NCBI RefSeq assembly: GCF_004118975.1
Contig: NZ_CP035376.1
Coordinates: 2,542,001-2,606,000, forward strand
Length of the DNA: 64,000 bases
Direction: 5' to 3'
Source of the DNA: Luteimonas sp. YGD11-2
GTDB lineage: Bacteria; Pseudomonadota; Gammaproteobacteria; Xanthomonadales; Xanthomonadaceae
This document shows positions 55,301 through 64,000 of the stretch, piece after piece; position 1 is the stretch's first letter; every line of letters begins with the position of its first letter. Under the pieces are notes generated by a model. The model made no database searches and had not been told where the DNA came from. It worked only from the letters and a program-made list of their open reading frames with translations. The translations under genes and the position numbers were made by a program.

Positions 55301-57801
55301 GGCAGCTGCTCTCCGGAATAGGCGGGTTCGGGTGGCGGCGGAGGTGCTGCGGGTGCCGCAGGCTCGCGCGCGGCATCCTGCCGGCCGCGGCCGAAGAAGC
55401 GCCGCCAGCCGCTTTCCTGCGGCGCGGGCTCATCCGTGTACGCCGGCTCCCCCGGCTGCGTGAGCGGCTGGCCGTCCGCGGCGTACGGTGCGGGATAGCT
55501 GGCGTAACAGGGCTGGTAGGCCGGCTCGTACCCTTCCAGGAACGCGAAGCGGCGGGCGTCCGGGCAGTCCGGGTCGGTGGCGCCGCCCTGTGCCACCCAG
55601 GTCCACGAGAGACCGTCGTCGTCCACTTCCAGCGGCGCGCTGGGCAGGCGCCGGAACAGGTCCGACCACACGCGCATCGCACCGGTGGTGCCGTACAGAC
55701 CGGTCGCCTCGTTCTGGTCGTTGCCGACCCATACCACCGCGAGGTGGTCGCCGGTCCAGCCGGCGAACCAGCTGTCACGGCCATCGTTGGTGGTGCCGGT
55801 CTTGCCGGCCGGCTGCAGGCGGGCAAGCCCGTCGGCGATCAACTGGCGGCCGGTGCCGGAGGTCACCGCATGCTGCAGCGCCAGGGTGACCAGCCGCACG
55901 TACTGCGAATCCTGCGGATAGGCCTCGGGTTGCGGGCCGTCGTAGCGGCGTTGCACGCGGCCTTCGCTGTCGAGCACGCCGCGCACCATGCGCAGGGTCT
56001 GCTTCTCGCCGCCTGACGCCAGGAACTGGTAGAGCTGCGCCATCGCATACGGACTTTCGTCGACCGCGCCGAGGATCAGCGAGGGGTTCGGCTCGGCGCG
56101 AATGGTCGCCAGGTTGTGCAGCAGGTCGGCCAGTGCTCGCGGGCCGACTTCCATGCCCACCCTCACCGTGGCCTGGTTGTAGGAGCGCGCCAGCGCGTCC
56201 ATCAGCCGCACGCTGCCATGGCTACGACGATCGGAATTGGCCGGATTCCAGCGCTTTCCGTTGGGCAGCACCAGGTCCACCGGGGCATCGTTGACCCAGG
56301 TGGCCAGCGAGAACTCGTTGGGGCGGGTCAGCGCCAGCAGGTAGACGAAGGGCTTGAGCAGCGAGCCCACCGGCCGCTTGGCCTCGATCGCGCGGTTGAA
56401 GCCGTGCTCGGTGGGATTCGCACCGCCGACCACCGCGATCACTTCGCCGCTATGCGAATCGGTGACCACCAGGCCGGCCTGCAGTTCCGGGCGCTTGTCA
56501 TTGCTGAGTGCCTCGATCGTGCGCCGCACGGCGCCCTCGGCATAGCCCTGGGCGGCCGGCGACATCGCCGTCATCACGGTGAGGCCCGCGCCCTGCAGCA
56601 CCTCGGCCGGATAGTCCGTGGCCAACTGCCGGCGCACGAGATCGACATAGGCGGGGAAGCGGTTGGCGGCCAGCGTGCCGGGCGTGGAGCTGATGCCCAG
56701 CGGCGCCGCCAGTGCCCGCCTGTACTCGGCCGCGTCGATCAGCCCGTTCGCGTGCATCTTCCCGAGCGCGAAGTCGCGGCGTTCCTTCGCGCGTTCCGGA
56801 TGCCGGCGCGGGTCGTAGTACGAGGGCCCGCGGATGATGCCGACCAGCAGCGCGACGTGCTCGGTGGCCAGGTCCTCGAGCCGGCGCCCGAACCAGAACT
56901 CCGAACCGGCGGCGACGCCGTGGATCGCCTGCGCACCGCGCTGGCCAAGATAGACTTGGTTGAGGTAGGCCTCGAGGATCGTGCCCTTGTCGTAGCGGGC
57001 CTCGATCAGCATCGCGTAGAGGATTTCGTTGAACTTGCGCGTGTAGGTCTGCTCGCGGCCGATGCCGAGCAGCCCGGAGCGCGCGAGCTGCTGGGTCAGC
57101 GTGCTGCCGCCCTGGCGCGCCTCGCCGGCGCGCACGTTCACCCAGGCCGCGCGCAGCATGCCGCCGAGGTCGATGCCGAGGTGGTGGGCGAAGTCCTCGT
57201 CCTCGACCGCCTGCAGCGCGTCGGTGACCAGCACCGGCACGTCCTCCACACGCACCAGCCGGCGCTCCTCCTGGCGCTGGCCGTACAGCGTGGCGATACG
57301 CGCGGGATCGAGACGGGCGCTGTCGATCGCGGCGTCGCCGCCGGCCTCGCGCAGCCGGCTGATCCGCCCGCCCGACATCGACACCTCGATACGGCGCGGG
57401 GGCACAGCGCCACCGACGTCCTGGAAGCCGCGGCTGGAGATCGTCCAGCGCCCGTTCTCGGCCACCGACCAGGTGCCCGGGCTGCGGCCGTCGCCTTCGC
57501 GGTAGGCGGACGACTCCAGCTCCAGCTTCAGCGTCTGCGCGTCGAGCGCCATGCCGGGCGCGAGATGCAGCGGCCGCGCATAGACGCGCGTGGGCACCTG
57601 CCAGCGCAGTTCGCCAAAGCGCTCGCTGACCTGCTGGTTGAGATAGAGGGTGTAGGGGATCAGGAACCCGAGCCCGAGCCCGACCAGGGCCAGTGCCCAG
57701 ACGAGCGCACGTCGCGACCAGGTGCGGCGCGGGGAATCCGGGATGTCGTGATCGTCCTCGTCACGGTCGATGCGGCGCATCGAGTCCTGGGGTTTTGGCA
57801 T
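55297..57801 (-). CDS. mrcB: Penicillin-binding protein 1b (bifunctional peptidoglycan synthase)
   Basis: An 834-residue class A PBP. A cytoplasmic tail and one membrane helix (about 30-54) precede a UB2H-like domain. The GT51 glycosyltransferase domain has AVEDEDFAHHLGID near residue 215 and RQGGSTLTQQLARSGLL near residue 247. The transpeptidase has the serine in KRPVGSLLKPFVYLL near residue 476, SYNQ near residue 530, and KTGTTNDGRDSWFAG near residue 670. The C-terminus is Pro/Glu-rich. The ATG at 57801 is preferred over a TTG two codons upstream. It leads a run of coupled minus-strand genes. Confidence 0.95.
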   Translation of the reverse strand: MPKPQDSMRRIDRDEDDHDIPDSPRRTWSRRALVWALALVGLGLGFLIPYTLYLNQQVSERFGELRWQVPTRVYARPLHLAPGMALDAQTLKLELESSAYREGDGRSPGTWSVAENGRWTISSRGFQDVGGAVPPRRIEVSMSGGRISRLREAGGDAAIDSARLDPARIATLYGQRQEERRLVRVEDVPVLVTDALQAVEDEDFAHHLGIDLGGMLRAAWVNVRAGEARQGGSTLTQQLARSGLLGIGREQTYTRKFNEILYAMLIEARYDKGTILEAYLNQVYLGQRGAQAIHGVAAGSEFWFGRRLEDLATEHVALLVGIIRGPSYYDPRRHPERAKERRDFALGKMHANGLIDAAEYRRALAAPLGISSTPGTLAANRFPAYVDLVRRQLATDYPAEVLQGAGLTVMTAMSPAAQGYAEGAVRRTIEALSNDKRPELQAGLVVTDSHSGEVIAVVGGANPTEHGFNRAIEAKRPVGSLLKPFVYLLALTRPNEFSLATWVNDAPVDLVLPNGKRWNPANSDRRSHGSVRLMDALARSYNQATVRVGMEVGPRALADLLHNLATIRAEPNPSLILGAVDESPYAMAQLYQFLASGGEKQTLRMVRGVLDSEGRVQRRYDGPQPEAYPQDSQYVRLVTLALQHAVTSGTGRQLIADGLARLQPAGKTGTTNDGRDSWFAGWTGDHLAVVWVGNDQNEATGLYGTTGAMRVWSDLFRRLPSAPLEVDDDGLSWTWVAQGGATDPDCPDARRFAFLEGYEPAYQPCYASYPAPYAADGQPLTQPGEPAYTDEPAPQESGWRRFFGRGRQDAAREPAAPAAPPPPPEPAYSGEQLP

Positions 57802-57908
57802 CTGCAACGAGGCTCATGGGGGATGCGACAATGGCTGGCCGCAGTCTAGCCCAGCACGGTTTCCCGCCGGGCGAAGGCTCCCTGCACAGTCAGCTGGAGT
57901 TCCACCGG

Positions 57909-60026
57909 ATGCCGTTCTCGCTGACCGACGCGCAGTTCCGGCTTGCCCGGGCGCTCGGTCTTTCCCGTCGCGCCTGGAGCAGCCTGCGCACCCGCGGCTG
58001 GCAGCAGACCTGGCAGCGCGTCGTGCTGCGCCTGCAGCGCACGCTGCGCCGCGCTCCCACCGATGCGATCCCGCTGTGGCGCCCCCCGCACTCTGCCGAC
58101 CAGGCCCTGCCCACGTTCGTCGAAGCAGAAAGGGCCCCCGTCGCCAGCATCGTGATTCCGGTTCACAACCACCTCGGCCATACGCTCGAATGCCTGCGCG
58201 CACTGGCCGCGGCACCGCCCGAGGCCACGATGGAGATCATCGTGGTCGACGACGCGAGCAGCGACGACACCGCCGCCCTGCTGCCACGCATCGCCGGCCT
58301 TCGCTACCACCGCCATGAGCGCAATGGCGGTTTCATCGCCGCCTGCAATACCGGGGCCGCGCTGGCACGCGGCGAGGTGCTGGTGTTCCTCAACAACGAC
58401 ACCGTGCCGCAACCGGGCTGGCTGGACGCGCTGCTCCGCACCCTGCGCGAGGTTCCACGTGCAGGGATCGTCGGTGCGCAGCTGGTGTATCCGGACGGCC
58501 GGTTGCAGGAGGCCGGAGGCGTGGTGTTCCGCGATGGCCAGGCCTGGAACTACGGTCGCTTCGAATCGCCCGACGACCCGCGCTACGGCTATCTGCGCGA
58601 TGCCGATTACATAAGCGGCGCCGCGCTGGCGATCCCGCGTGCGCTGTTCGATGCCGTCGGCGGCTTCGATACACGCTATGCGCCGGCCTACTACGAGGAC
58701 ACCGATCTCGCCTTCGCGGTGCGTGCGGCCGGCCACCGCGTCCTGTACCAGCCGGGTGCGCGGGTGCTGCACGACGAGGGCACCAGCGCCGGCACGGATC
58801 CGTCGACCGGCATGAAGGCCGCGCAGGCCCGTAATCGCGAGGTGTTCGCGCTGCACCGGAGACAGGAACTGGCAGCGTTTCCACCCGCCGATGAACTGCC
58901 CGGCCCCGGGACGCTGCACCGCGGCCAGCGCCGCATCCTGATCGTCGACGAATCCACGCCACGGCCCGACCACGACTCCGGCTCGCTGCGACTGGTCGCA
59001 TTGATGCGGATGCTGCTCGAGGAAGGCGCCCATGTCGCCTTCGTGCCAGCCGATGGCCGCCATGCCGGCCGCTACACGCGCGAGTTGCAGGCAACGGGGG
59101 TGGAAACCTGGTCGGAGCCGTGGACCGGTGGCATCGCGCACTGGCTGCGCCGCCACACCACCCGTTTCGACGTGGCCATGCTCAGCCGCCACTTCGTCGC
59201 CGCGCCGCTGCTGCCGTTGCTGCGCCGGCATGCGCCGCGGCTGCGCGTCCTGTTCGACAGCGTCGACCTGCACTACCTGCGCGAGCGCCGCGCCGCCGAG
59301 CTCGCCGGTGACGCAGCCATGCTGGCGATCGCGCGGCGCACACGCTCGCGGGAACTGGCGGTGGTGGCCGCCGCCGATGCCACCCTGGTGGTCAGCCCCG
59401 CCGAGCGCGAGCTGCTGGCTGCGGATGCGCCTGGCGCGCGGGTGGAACTGCTGTCCAACCTGCACCGGCTCAGCGCCCGGACGGCAGCCTGGGAGCAGCG
59501 CCACGGCGTGGTGTTCGTCGGTGGCTTCCACCATCCCCCGAACGTGGATGCGATGCGCTGGTTCCTCACCGGGGTCTGGCCGCGCATCCGCGCGCAGGCG
59601 CCCATGCTGGACTTCCACTGCATCGGCAGCGACCCACCCGATGACCTCCGCGCCCACCACGGCCGTGACGGCGTGCAGGTGCATGGGCACGTGGCCGACA
59701 TCGCGCCGTGGATGGACGGCTGTCGGGTGGCGGTGGCGCCGTTGCGGTTCGGTGCCGGGGTCAAGGGCAAGATCAATCTGAGCATGGCCCATGGACAGCC
59801 GGTGGTCGCGACCACGGTGGCGGCCGAGGGCATGCACCTGCACGACGGCCAGGACGTGCTGCTGGCCGACGATGCCGACGCCTTCGCCCAGGCGGTGCTG
59901 CGTGCACACGAGGATGCCGACGCCTGGTCACGCCTGGCAGCCGGCGGGCGCGCGAATGTGGAGCGGCACTTCTCCGTCGATGCCGCACGCGAGACGGTGC
60001 GCCGGCTGTTCCTCGCGGCCGACTGA
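57909..60026 (+). CDS. Two-domain glycosyltransferase (GT2 fused to GT4-like)
   Basis: A 705-residue soluble enzyme. The start at 57909 has GGAG nine bases upstream. An N-terminal region of about 75 residues is followed by a GT2 domain (ASIVIPVHNHLGHTLECLRA near residue 78, IIVVDDASSDDTAALL near 112, LVFLNNDTVPQPGWLD near 158, and YYEDTDLAFAVRAAGHRVLY near 260). The second half (about 345-700) is a GT-B type glycosyltransferase with VFVGGFHHPPNVDAMRWFL near 535 and PLRFGAGVKGKINLSMAHGQ near 612. It is divergent from mrcB across a 107-base gap. Involvement in O-antigen or exopolysaccharide is likely; the sugar is unknown. Confidence 0.9.
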   Translation: MPFSLTDAQFRLARALGLSRRAWSSLRTRGWQQTWQRVVLRLQRTLRRAPTDAIPLWRPPHSADQALPTFVEAERAPVASIVIPVHNHLGHTLECLRALAAAPPEATMEIIVVDDASSDDTAALLPRIAGLRYHRHERNGGFIAACNTGAALARGEVLVFLNNDTVPQPGWLDALLRTLREVPRAGIVGAQLVYPDGRLQEAGGVVFRDGQAWNYGRFESPDDPRYGYLRDADYISGAALAIPRALFDAVGGFDTRYAPAYYEDTDLAFAVRAAGHRVLYQPGARVLHDEGTSAGTDPSTGMKAAQARNREVFALHRRQELAAFPPADELPGPGTLHRGQRRILIVDESTPRPDHDSGSLRLVALMRMLLEEGAHVAFVPADGRHAGRYTRELQATGVETWSEPWTGGIAHWLRRHTTRFDVAMLSRHFVAAPLLPLLRRHAPRLRVLFDSVDLHYLRERRAAELAGDAAMLAIARRTRSRELAVVAAADATLVVSPAERELLAADAPGARVELLSNLHRLSARTAAWEQRHGVVFVGGFHHPPNVDAMRWFLTGVWPRIRAQAPMLDFHCIGSDPPDDLRAHHGRDGVQVHGHVADIAPWMDGCRVAVAPLRFGAGVKGKINLSMAHGQPVVATTVAAEGMHLHDGQDVLLADDADAFAQAVLRAHEDADAWSRLAAGGRANVERHFSVDAARETVRRLFLAAD

Positions 60027-60035
60027 CCCCGCGCT

Positions 60036-61661
60036 TCAGCCCGGGTCCACCGCCGAGCCGGCCGCGCGCAGGCGCTCGCCGAAGGCCGACAGTTCCGGGA
60101 CCGCGGGATCGAGGTCGCGGGCGGCGTCGTGGGCGGCACGCGCGGCGGCGAGTTCGCCGGCGCCCAGGCGCTCGTCGCCGACCGCCAGCCAGCGCTGGGC
60201 GAGGCGGCGCCGGGCCGGGCGCAGCGTGGCCTCGTCCTCCGACAGCGCGGTGCGTGCATCCAGGCAGGCGCGTGCGCGTGCCAGGCTGTTGGCGCGCAGT
60301 TCGCGGTCGAAGCAGCCGACGGCGGCCGGCAACAGGCGGGCCGCGGCCTGCCGCACCTCGCGGTCGTCGGGGGCGATCGCGCGGGCCGCGCGCAGGCGGT
60401 CGTAGGCGCTCTCGCCGGGCGGAGTCAGCAGGTCGCCGCGCTGTTCGGCGGCCTCCACCTGCGCCAGCAGCACCCGCAGGCGATCGCGCCGTTGTGCCGG
60501 GCTGCCGGCAGGGCGCAGCTGCGCGTGCGACAGCCGCGCGCGCTCGACATGGCGCACGGCCGCATCCACCGCCGCGGTGCCGCTGCCGCCGGGAGCCACG
60601 CGCGACGCCTCGGCCAGCGCGGCGTCGGCGTCGGCGAAGCGGAAGTCGGCGGCTGCACGTTCGGCACGTCGTGCGTACGCCAGCGCAAGCTGCTCCATGC
60701 CCTCCAGCGGCTCGGCAGCATCCGGGTCCGTTTCCAGCAGTTCGCGATAGCGCGCCTCCGTGCGCTCCAGCCGCCCGGCGTTGAGATCGTCCTGCGCACG
60801 GCGCAGCAACGCATCGCGCTCCTCGCCCAGACGTGCCTGGGTGTCGGGCAGGTCGATATGACCGGTGTCGAACTCGCGGGCGACCGCCACCGCGTGCGCG
60901 GCCGCGGCGTAGCGGCCCAGCCGCAGGTCCTCGCGCGCCTGCTGCAGCAGGTCGCCCAGCGCGTCCTCGCGGCCACGCAAGGCATCGGCATCGTCGGGGC
61001 GCAGGCCGAGGATGCGCCGGTACAGCGGCAGCGCCGAGTTCGCACTGCCATGCAGGTCGCCGCGTGCATAGGCGTCATCGGCGCGGGCACGCAGGTCGTC
61101 GAGGCCGGCCTGCGCGGCCAGGCGCTCGCGCAACGCGGCATCCACCGCATCGACCGCCGCGCGCGGCGCGGCCAGTTCCCGGGCCAGCGCGAGGGCTGCA
61201 CGCGCGTCATCGAAACGGTCGTCGTCGAGTGCCGAGCGCGCCTGGGCGAGCGCGGCGCGTGCCACCTGCGACAGGCCGTCGCGGGCCTCGGGCCGGTCCG
61301 GATCCATCGCCAGCGCGGCTTCGTAGAGCTCGCGTGCACCGCTGCCGTCTTCCGCGCTCAAGTGGCCGGCCGCAAGCGCGGCGGCGGCTTCCTCGCGCAG
61401 CGCCTGGGCGCGGGTGTCCGGCCACAGCCAGTCGGCCAGCGGCTGGCGCACCACCAGCAGCAGGATCAGTGCCACGCCGATCGTCGCGGCCGCCATCGGC
61501 CACCAGCTGCGCCAGTCGCGCTGCGCCACCCACAGCGCCATGCGCACGCGCGCCTCCAGACGCCTGAGCGCCCGGGTCGGGTTGCGCGCTGGCGTTCCGG
61601 AGGTGTCGGCTCTGGATGCGGAGGGGCGACGGATCACCGCGGCAGCATAGGTGCAAACCAT
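60036..61661 (-). CDS. Membrane-anchored helical-repeat protein of unknown function
   Basis: A 541-residue protein that I do not recognise. A basic N-terminus (1-55) is followed by one membrane helix (about 56-75, MAAATIGVALILLLVVRQPL). A long periplasmic or cytoplasmic part (about 80-540) consists of Ala/Arg/Asp-rich helical pairs with TPR-like spacing, for example AALAMDPDRPEARDGLSQVA and YRRILGLRPDDADALRGRED. ATG 61661 is the longest start; an ATG at 61541 just before the membrane helix is possible. It lies 67 bases after relA on the same strand, but no functional link is evident. It converges on the glycosyltransferase with a nine-base gap. Confidence 0.75.
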   Translation of the reverse strand: MVCTYAAAVIRRPSASRADTSGTPARNPTRALRRLEARVRMALWVAQRDWRSWWPMAAATIGVALILLLVVRQPLADWLWPDTRAQALREEAAAALAAGHLSAEDGSGARELYEAALAMDPDRPEARDGLSQVARAALAQARSALDDDRFDDARAALALARELAAPRAAVDAVDAALRERLAAQAGLDDLRARADDAYARGDLHGSANSALPLYRRILGLRPDDADALRGREDALGDLLQQAREDLRLGRYAAAAHAVAVAREFDTGHIDLPDTQARLGEERDALLRRAQDDLNAGRLERTEARYRELLETDPDAAEPLEGMEQLALAYARRAERAAADFRFADADAALAEASRVAPGGSGTAAVDAAVRHVERARLSHAQLRPAGSPAQRRDRLRVLLAQVEAAEQRGDLLTPPGESAYDRLRAARAIAPDDREVRQAAARLLPAAVGCFDRELRANSLARARACLDARTALSEDEATLRPARRRLAQRWLAVGDERLGAGELAAARAAHDAARDLDPAVPELSAFGERLRAAGSAVDPG

Positions 61662-61728
61662 GAACGCGACGTCAGCCGCGCTTGGCCGCTACCGATCGCG
61701 CCGGGCGACTCCGCGGATGTGCGCGGCG

Positions 61729-63882
61729 TCAGCCGCGGCGCGCGCGCTCGATGCCCGGCAGCGCCTCCATCCGCCCGAGCAGACGCGCGAACTGGCCGTG
61801 GTCCTGCACCCGCAGCTGCAGCCGCAGGCGCACGCGACCGACGCCGCTGCCATCCTCGCTGTGGATCGACAGCACGTGCGCGTCCTCCTGTGCGATCAGG
61901 TTGGTGAGGTCCTTGAGCAGATGGCGGCGGTCCACGCCTTCCACCACCGCCTCGGCCTCGTGCACGCCACCGGCGCGGCCCCACTCCACCGGCAGCACCC
62001 GCTGCGGGTCGCGCGCGGCCATGCGCTGCAGCGCCGCGCACTCGGCGCGATGCACGCTGATGCCGCGGCTGCGGGTGAGGTATCCGGTGATCGCCTCGCC
62101 CGGCAACGGCCTGCAGCAACGCGCGATCTGCACCAGCAGGTTGTCGACACCGACCACGCTGAACTCGGAACTGCCCTTCGGCAGCCGGCGCGGTGGCGTG
62201 CGCGCGAGGTTGGTGGTCTCGTCGACCGGCCTGCGCGCCTCGGCCTCGGCTTCGCCGAGCGCGCGGACGACCTGGTGCGGGCCGACATCGCCCAGCGCCA
62301 CCAGCACGTACAGGTCATCGAGGGTGGCGGCATGGAAGCGCCTCAGCGCCGGTGCCGGATCGGCATGCTGCAGGCCCAGACGCTTGAGTTCGCGATCGAG
62401 CAGGTCGCGGCCGGCCTGCACGTTGCGCTCGCGGTCGAGCGCGCGGAACCAGGCACGCACCTTGTCGCGCGAGCGGCCGCTGGCGAGATAGCCGTTGGCG
62501 GCGTGCAGCCAGTCGCGACGCGGTTCCGCGGTCCTGCCGGTCAGCACCTCCACGCGGTCGCCGCTCTGCAGCCGGTGGTCGAGCGGGACGATGCGGCCGT
62601 TGACCTTGGCGCCGCGGCAGCGGTGGCCGACCATCGTGTGCACGTGGTAGGCGAAGTCGAGCGGCGTCGCGCCGCGCGGCAGGTCGATGACCTCGCCCAT
62701 CGGCGTCAGCGTGTAGATGCGGTCCTCGACCAGCTCGGTGTCGAGCGCGCCTGCCAGCCCGCCCTCGTCGCCGCCGTCCTGGTGCGATTCCAGCAGCCGC
62801 CGCATCCATTCGATCTTGCGTTCGAGCGCGGCATCGCCGACGCCGCCTTCCTTGTAGCGCCAGTGCGCGGCCACGCCGAGTTCGGCCTGCTCGTGCATCT
62901 CGAAGGTGCGGATCTGCACCTCCAGCGTCTTGCCTTCCGGCCCGACCACCGCCGTGTGCAACGAGCGGTAGTCGTTGCGCTTGGGGCGCGCGATGTAGTC
63001 GTCGAACTCGCTTGGGATCGGCGTCCACAGCGCATGCACGACGCCCAGCGCGGCGTAGCAGGCACCGACATCGTCCACCAGCACGCGCACCGCGCGCAGG
63101 TCGTACAGCTCGCCGATCGGCACGCCCTTGCGCTGCATCTTCTTCCAGATGCTGTAGATGTGCTTGGGGCGGCCGGCGACATCGGCATGCAGGCCCTGCG
63201 CGGCAAGCGCTTCGCGCAGGGTGCGCGTGACCTCGTCGATGTAGCGCTCGCGCCCGGAACGCTTGTCGTCGAGCAGGCCGGCGATGCGGCGATAGGTCTC
63301 CGGATCGAGGTGGCGGAACGCGAGGTCCTCGAGCTCCCACTTCAGCTGCCAGATACCGAGACGGTTGGCGAGCGGCGCATGGATGTCGCGGGTCAGCCGC
63401 GCCAGCGCGACGCGCTCGGGTTCCGGCCGCGTTGCCACCGCGCGCAGATGCGCGAGCTGCCGCGCAAGCAGGATCGGCACCACCCGCAGGTCACGCACGA
63501 TCGCCAGCAGCAACCGGCGCAAGCCCTCCTGGCCACCGCGGCCGACGCGCTCGGCGTGCAGTGCCCACACCTGGCGCGCGGCGCGCTGGCCATCGAGCAG
63601 CGCGGCGACGCGCGGATGCGCCTGTGCCAGCCGCGTCGCGGCATCGGGCGGCGGCTCGGGCAGCACGTGCAGGATCGCCGCGGCGATGACATCGGCATCG
63701 GCATTGAGCGTGGCCAGCGACTGCAGGGTATCCGCCAGCACCGGCCAGGGCTCGGCCGGCACCACCCGGGCGCCGGAGGCATCGCGCAACGCGGCCTCGA
63801 CCACCGTGCGCAGGGCAGGCGTCAACGCCGCGGTGGCGGGCAGCGACAACAGGGTTGCGGCGCTGGCGTCGACGGCCGACAC
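61729..63882 (-). CDS. relA: GTP pyrophosphokinase RelA ((p)ppGpp synthetase)
   Basis: A 717-residue RelA/SpoT homologue. The N-terminal HD hydrolase region is degenerate: the segment where HDxxED is expected reads VIAAAILHVLPEPPPDAATR, so it should be synthesis-only. The synthetase domain has PKHIYSIWKKMQRKG near residue 229, YDLRAVRVLVDD near 250, and RPKRNDYRSLHTAVVG near 290. TGS (MGEVIDLPRGATPLDFAYHV near 396), a conserved-cysteine region (QIARCCRPLPGEAITGYL near 590), and a C-terminal ACT domain follow. The start is a GTG. This is RelA by domain state. Confidence 0.95.
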   Translation of the reverse strand: MSAVDASAATLLSLPATAALTPALRTVVEAALRDASGARVVPAEPWPVLADTLQSLATLNADADVIAAAILHVLPEPPPDAATRLAQAHPRVAALLDGQRAARQVWALHAERVGRGGQEGLRRLLLAIVRDLRVVPILLARQLAHLRAVATRPEPERVALARLTRDIHAPLANRLGIWQLKWELEDLAFRHLDPETYRRIAGLLDDKRSGRERYIDEVTRTLREALAAQGLHADVAGRPKHIYSIWKKMQRKGVPIGELYDLRAVRVLVDDVGACYAALGVVHALWTPIPSEFDDYIARPKRNDYRSLHTAVVGPEGKTLEVQIRTFEMHEQAELGVAAHWRYKEGGVGDAALERKIEWMRRLLESHQDGGDEGGLAGALDTELVEDRIYTLTPMGEVIDLPRGATPLDFAYHVHTMVGHRCRGAKVNGRIVPLDHRLQSGDRVEVLTGRTAEPRRDWLHAANGYLASGRSRDKVRAWFRALDRERNVQAGRDLLDRELKRLGLQHADPAPALRRFHAATLDDLYVLVALGDVGPHQVVRALGEAEAEARRPVDETTNLARTPPRRLPKGSSEFSVVGVDNLLVQIARCCRPLPGEAITGYLTRSRGISVHRAECAALQRMAARDPQRVLPVEWGRAGGVHEAEAVVEGVDRRHLLKDLTNLIAQEDAHVLSIHSEDGSGVGRVRLRLQLRVQDHGQFARLLGRMEALPGIERARRG

Positions 63883-63941
63883 GGCATCACGACTCGGGTG
63901 GGCGCTCTACACTAGCCGCCACCTGCCCCGAGGAACAGACC

Positions 63942-64000
63942 ATGCGCAGCCTTTTCCATCCAGCACTGCTGGCCGCCGCCCTTCTGTCGAGCGGACCTGC
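63942..64000 (+). CDS. Start of a secreted protein, cut by the window edge
   Basis: Only the first 19 codons are inside the window: MRSLFHPALLAAALLSSGP, a typical Sec signal peptide beginning. GAGGAAC eight to fourteen bases upstream of the ATG is a good ribosome binding site, and TACACT at 63908-63913 may be its -10 box. It is divergent from relA. The mature protein and function cannot be seen. Confidence 0.7.
   Translation, partial: MRSLFHPALLAAALLSSGP

Overview
The window is high-GC proteobacterial chromosome that looks like Xanthomonadaceae (Lysobacter, Luteimonas or Stenotrophomonas type). This is inferred from gene order (lptD-surA-pdxA-rsmA-apaG-apaH; tonB-gshB-pilGHIJ-chpA; lgt-thyA-folA), protein sequence character and compact 4-base gene overlaps; no database search was possible. 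It carries no rRNA, tRNA, CRISPR array or prophage. Coding density is very high, and nearly all the long open frames opposite real genes are high-GC shadows. REGION 1 (1-14.6 kb): rlmM, an unknown protein, a TRIC-type membrane protein, the ubiquinone hydroxylases ubiH and ubiI (minus strand), then a plus-strand run with a small membrane protein, a PduO-type cobalamin adenosyltransferase, a histone-deacetylase-family amidohydrolase and the outer-membrane biogenesis and housekeeping operon lptD-surA-pdxA-csaA-rsmA-apaG-apaH. REGION 2 (14.6-15.7 kb): a 1,028-bp IS481-family element inserted at the stop codon of folA, between apaH and folA. Its target is a CTAG-centred 6-mer, and one flanking copy has mutated so that the transposase frame has lost its stop. 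REGION 3 (15.7-24 kb): folA, thyA, lgt, terC and dgkA on the minus strand; then a secreted SGNH hydrolase, an unknown protein, a LysM/cysteine-peptidase-like protein, a secreted isoaspartyl peptidase and a secreted subtilase. REGION 4 (24-30 kb): a MacAB-like ABC exporter whose adaptor carries an inserted LTxxQ helical module, preceded by a response regulator/histidine kinase pair. REGION 5 (30-35.2 kb): small membrane proteins, mazG, cysQ, nudE, bioA and rsmE. REGION 6 (35.2-49.3 kb): a complete type IV pilus chemosensory (Pil-Chp) operon pilG-pilH-pilI-pilJ-chpA-(CheB-like)-(CheW-like), with gshB and tonB divergent from it, as in Pseudomonas. Here pilK (CheR) is missing, the CheB-like protein lacks its catalytic residues, and the 2,122-residue ChpA contains about 60 copies of a pentapeptide encoded by a 15-bp tandem repeat. 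REGION 7 (49.4-57.8 kb): a minus-strand run mrcB - TPR-like lipoprotein (possible LpoP-type activator) - dinG-family helicase - DUF1023 alpha/beta hydrolase - lipoprotein - tsaB - signal peptidase I. REGION 8 (57.9-64 kb): a two-domain glycosyltransferase, a membrane-anchored helical-repeat protein, relA, and the start of a secreted protein cut by the window edge. The observations most worth a second look are the ChpA minisatellite, the apparently methylation-free Pil-Chp system, the IS481 stop-codon capture, the DUF1023 hydrolase/lipoprotein pair, the LTxxQ module in the MacA-like adaptor, and -10 boxes exactly six bases from the start codons of ubiH, apaG and bioA, which suggest leaderless mRNAs.
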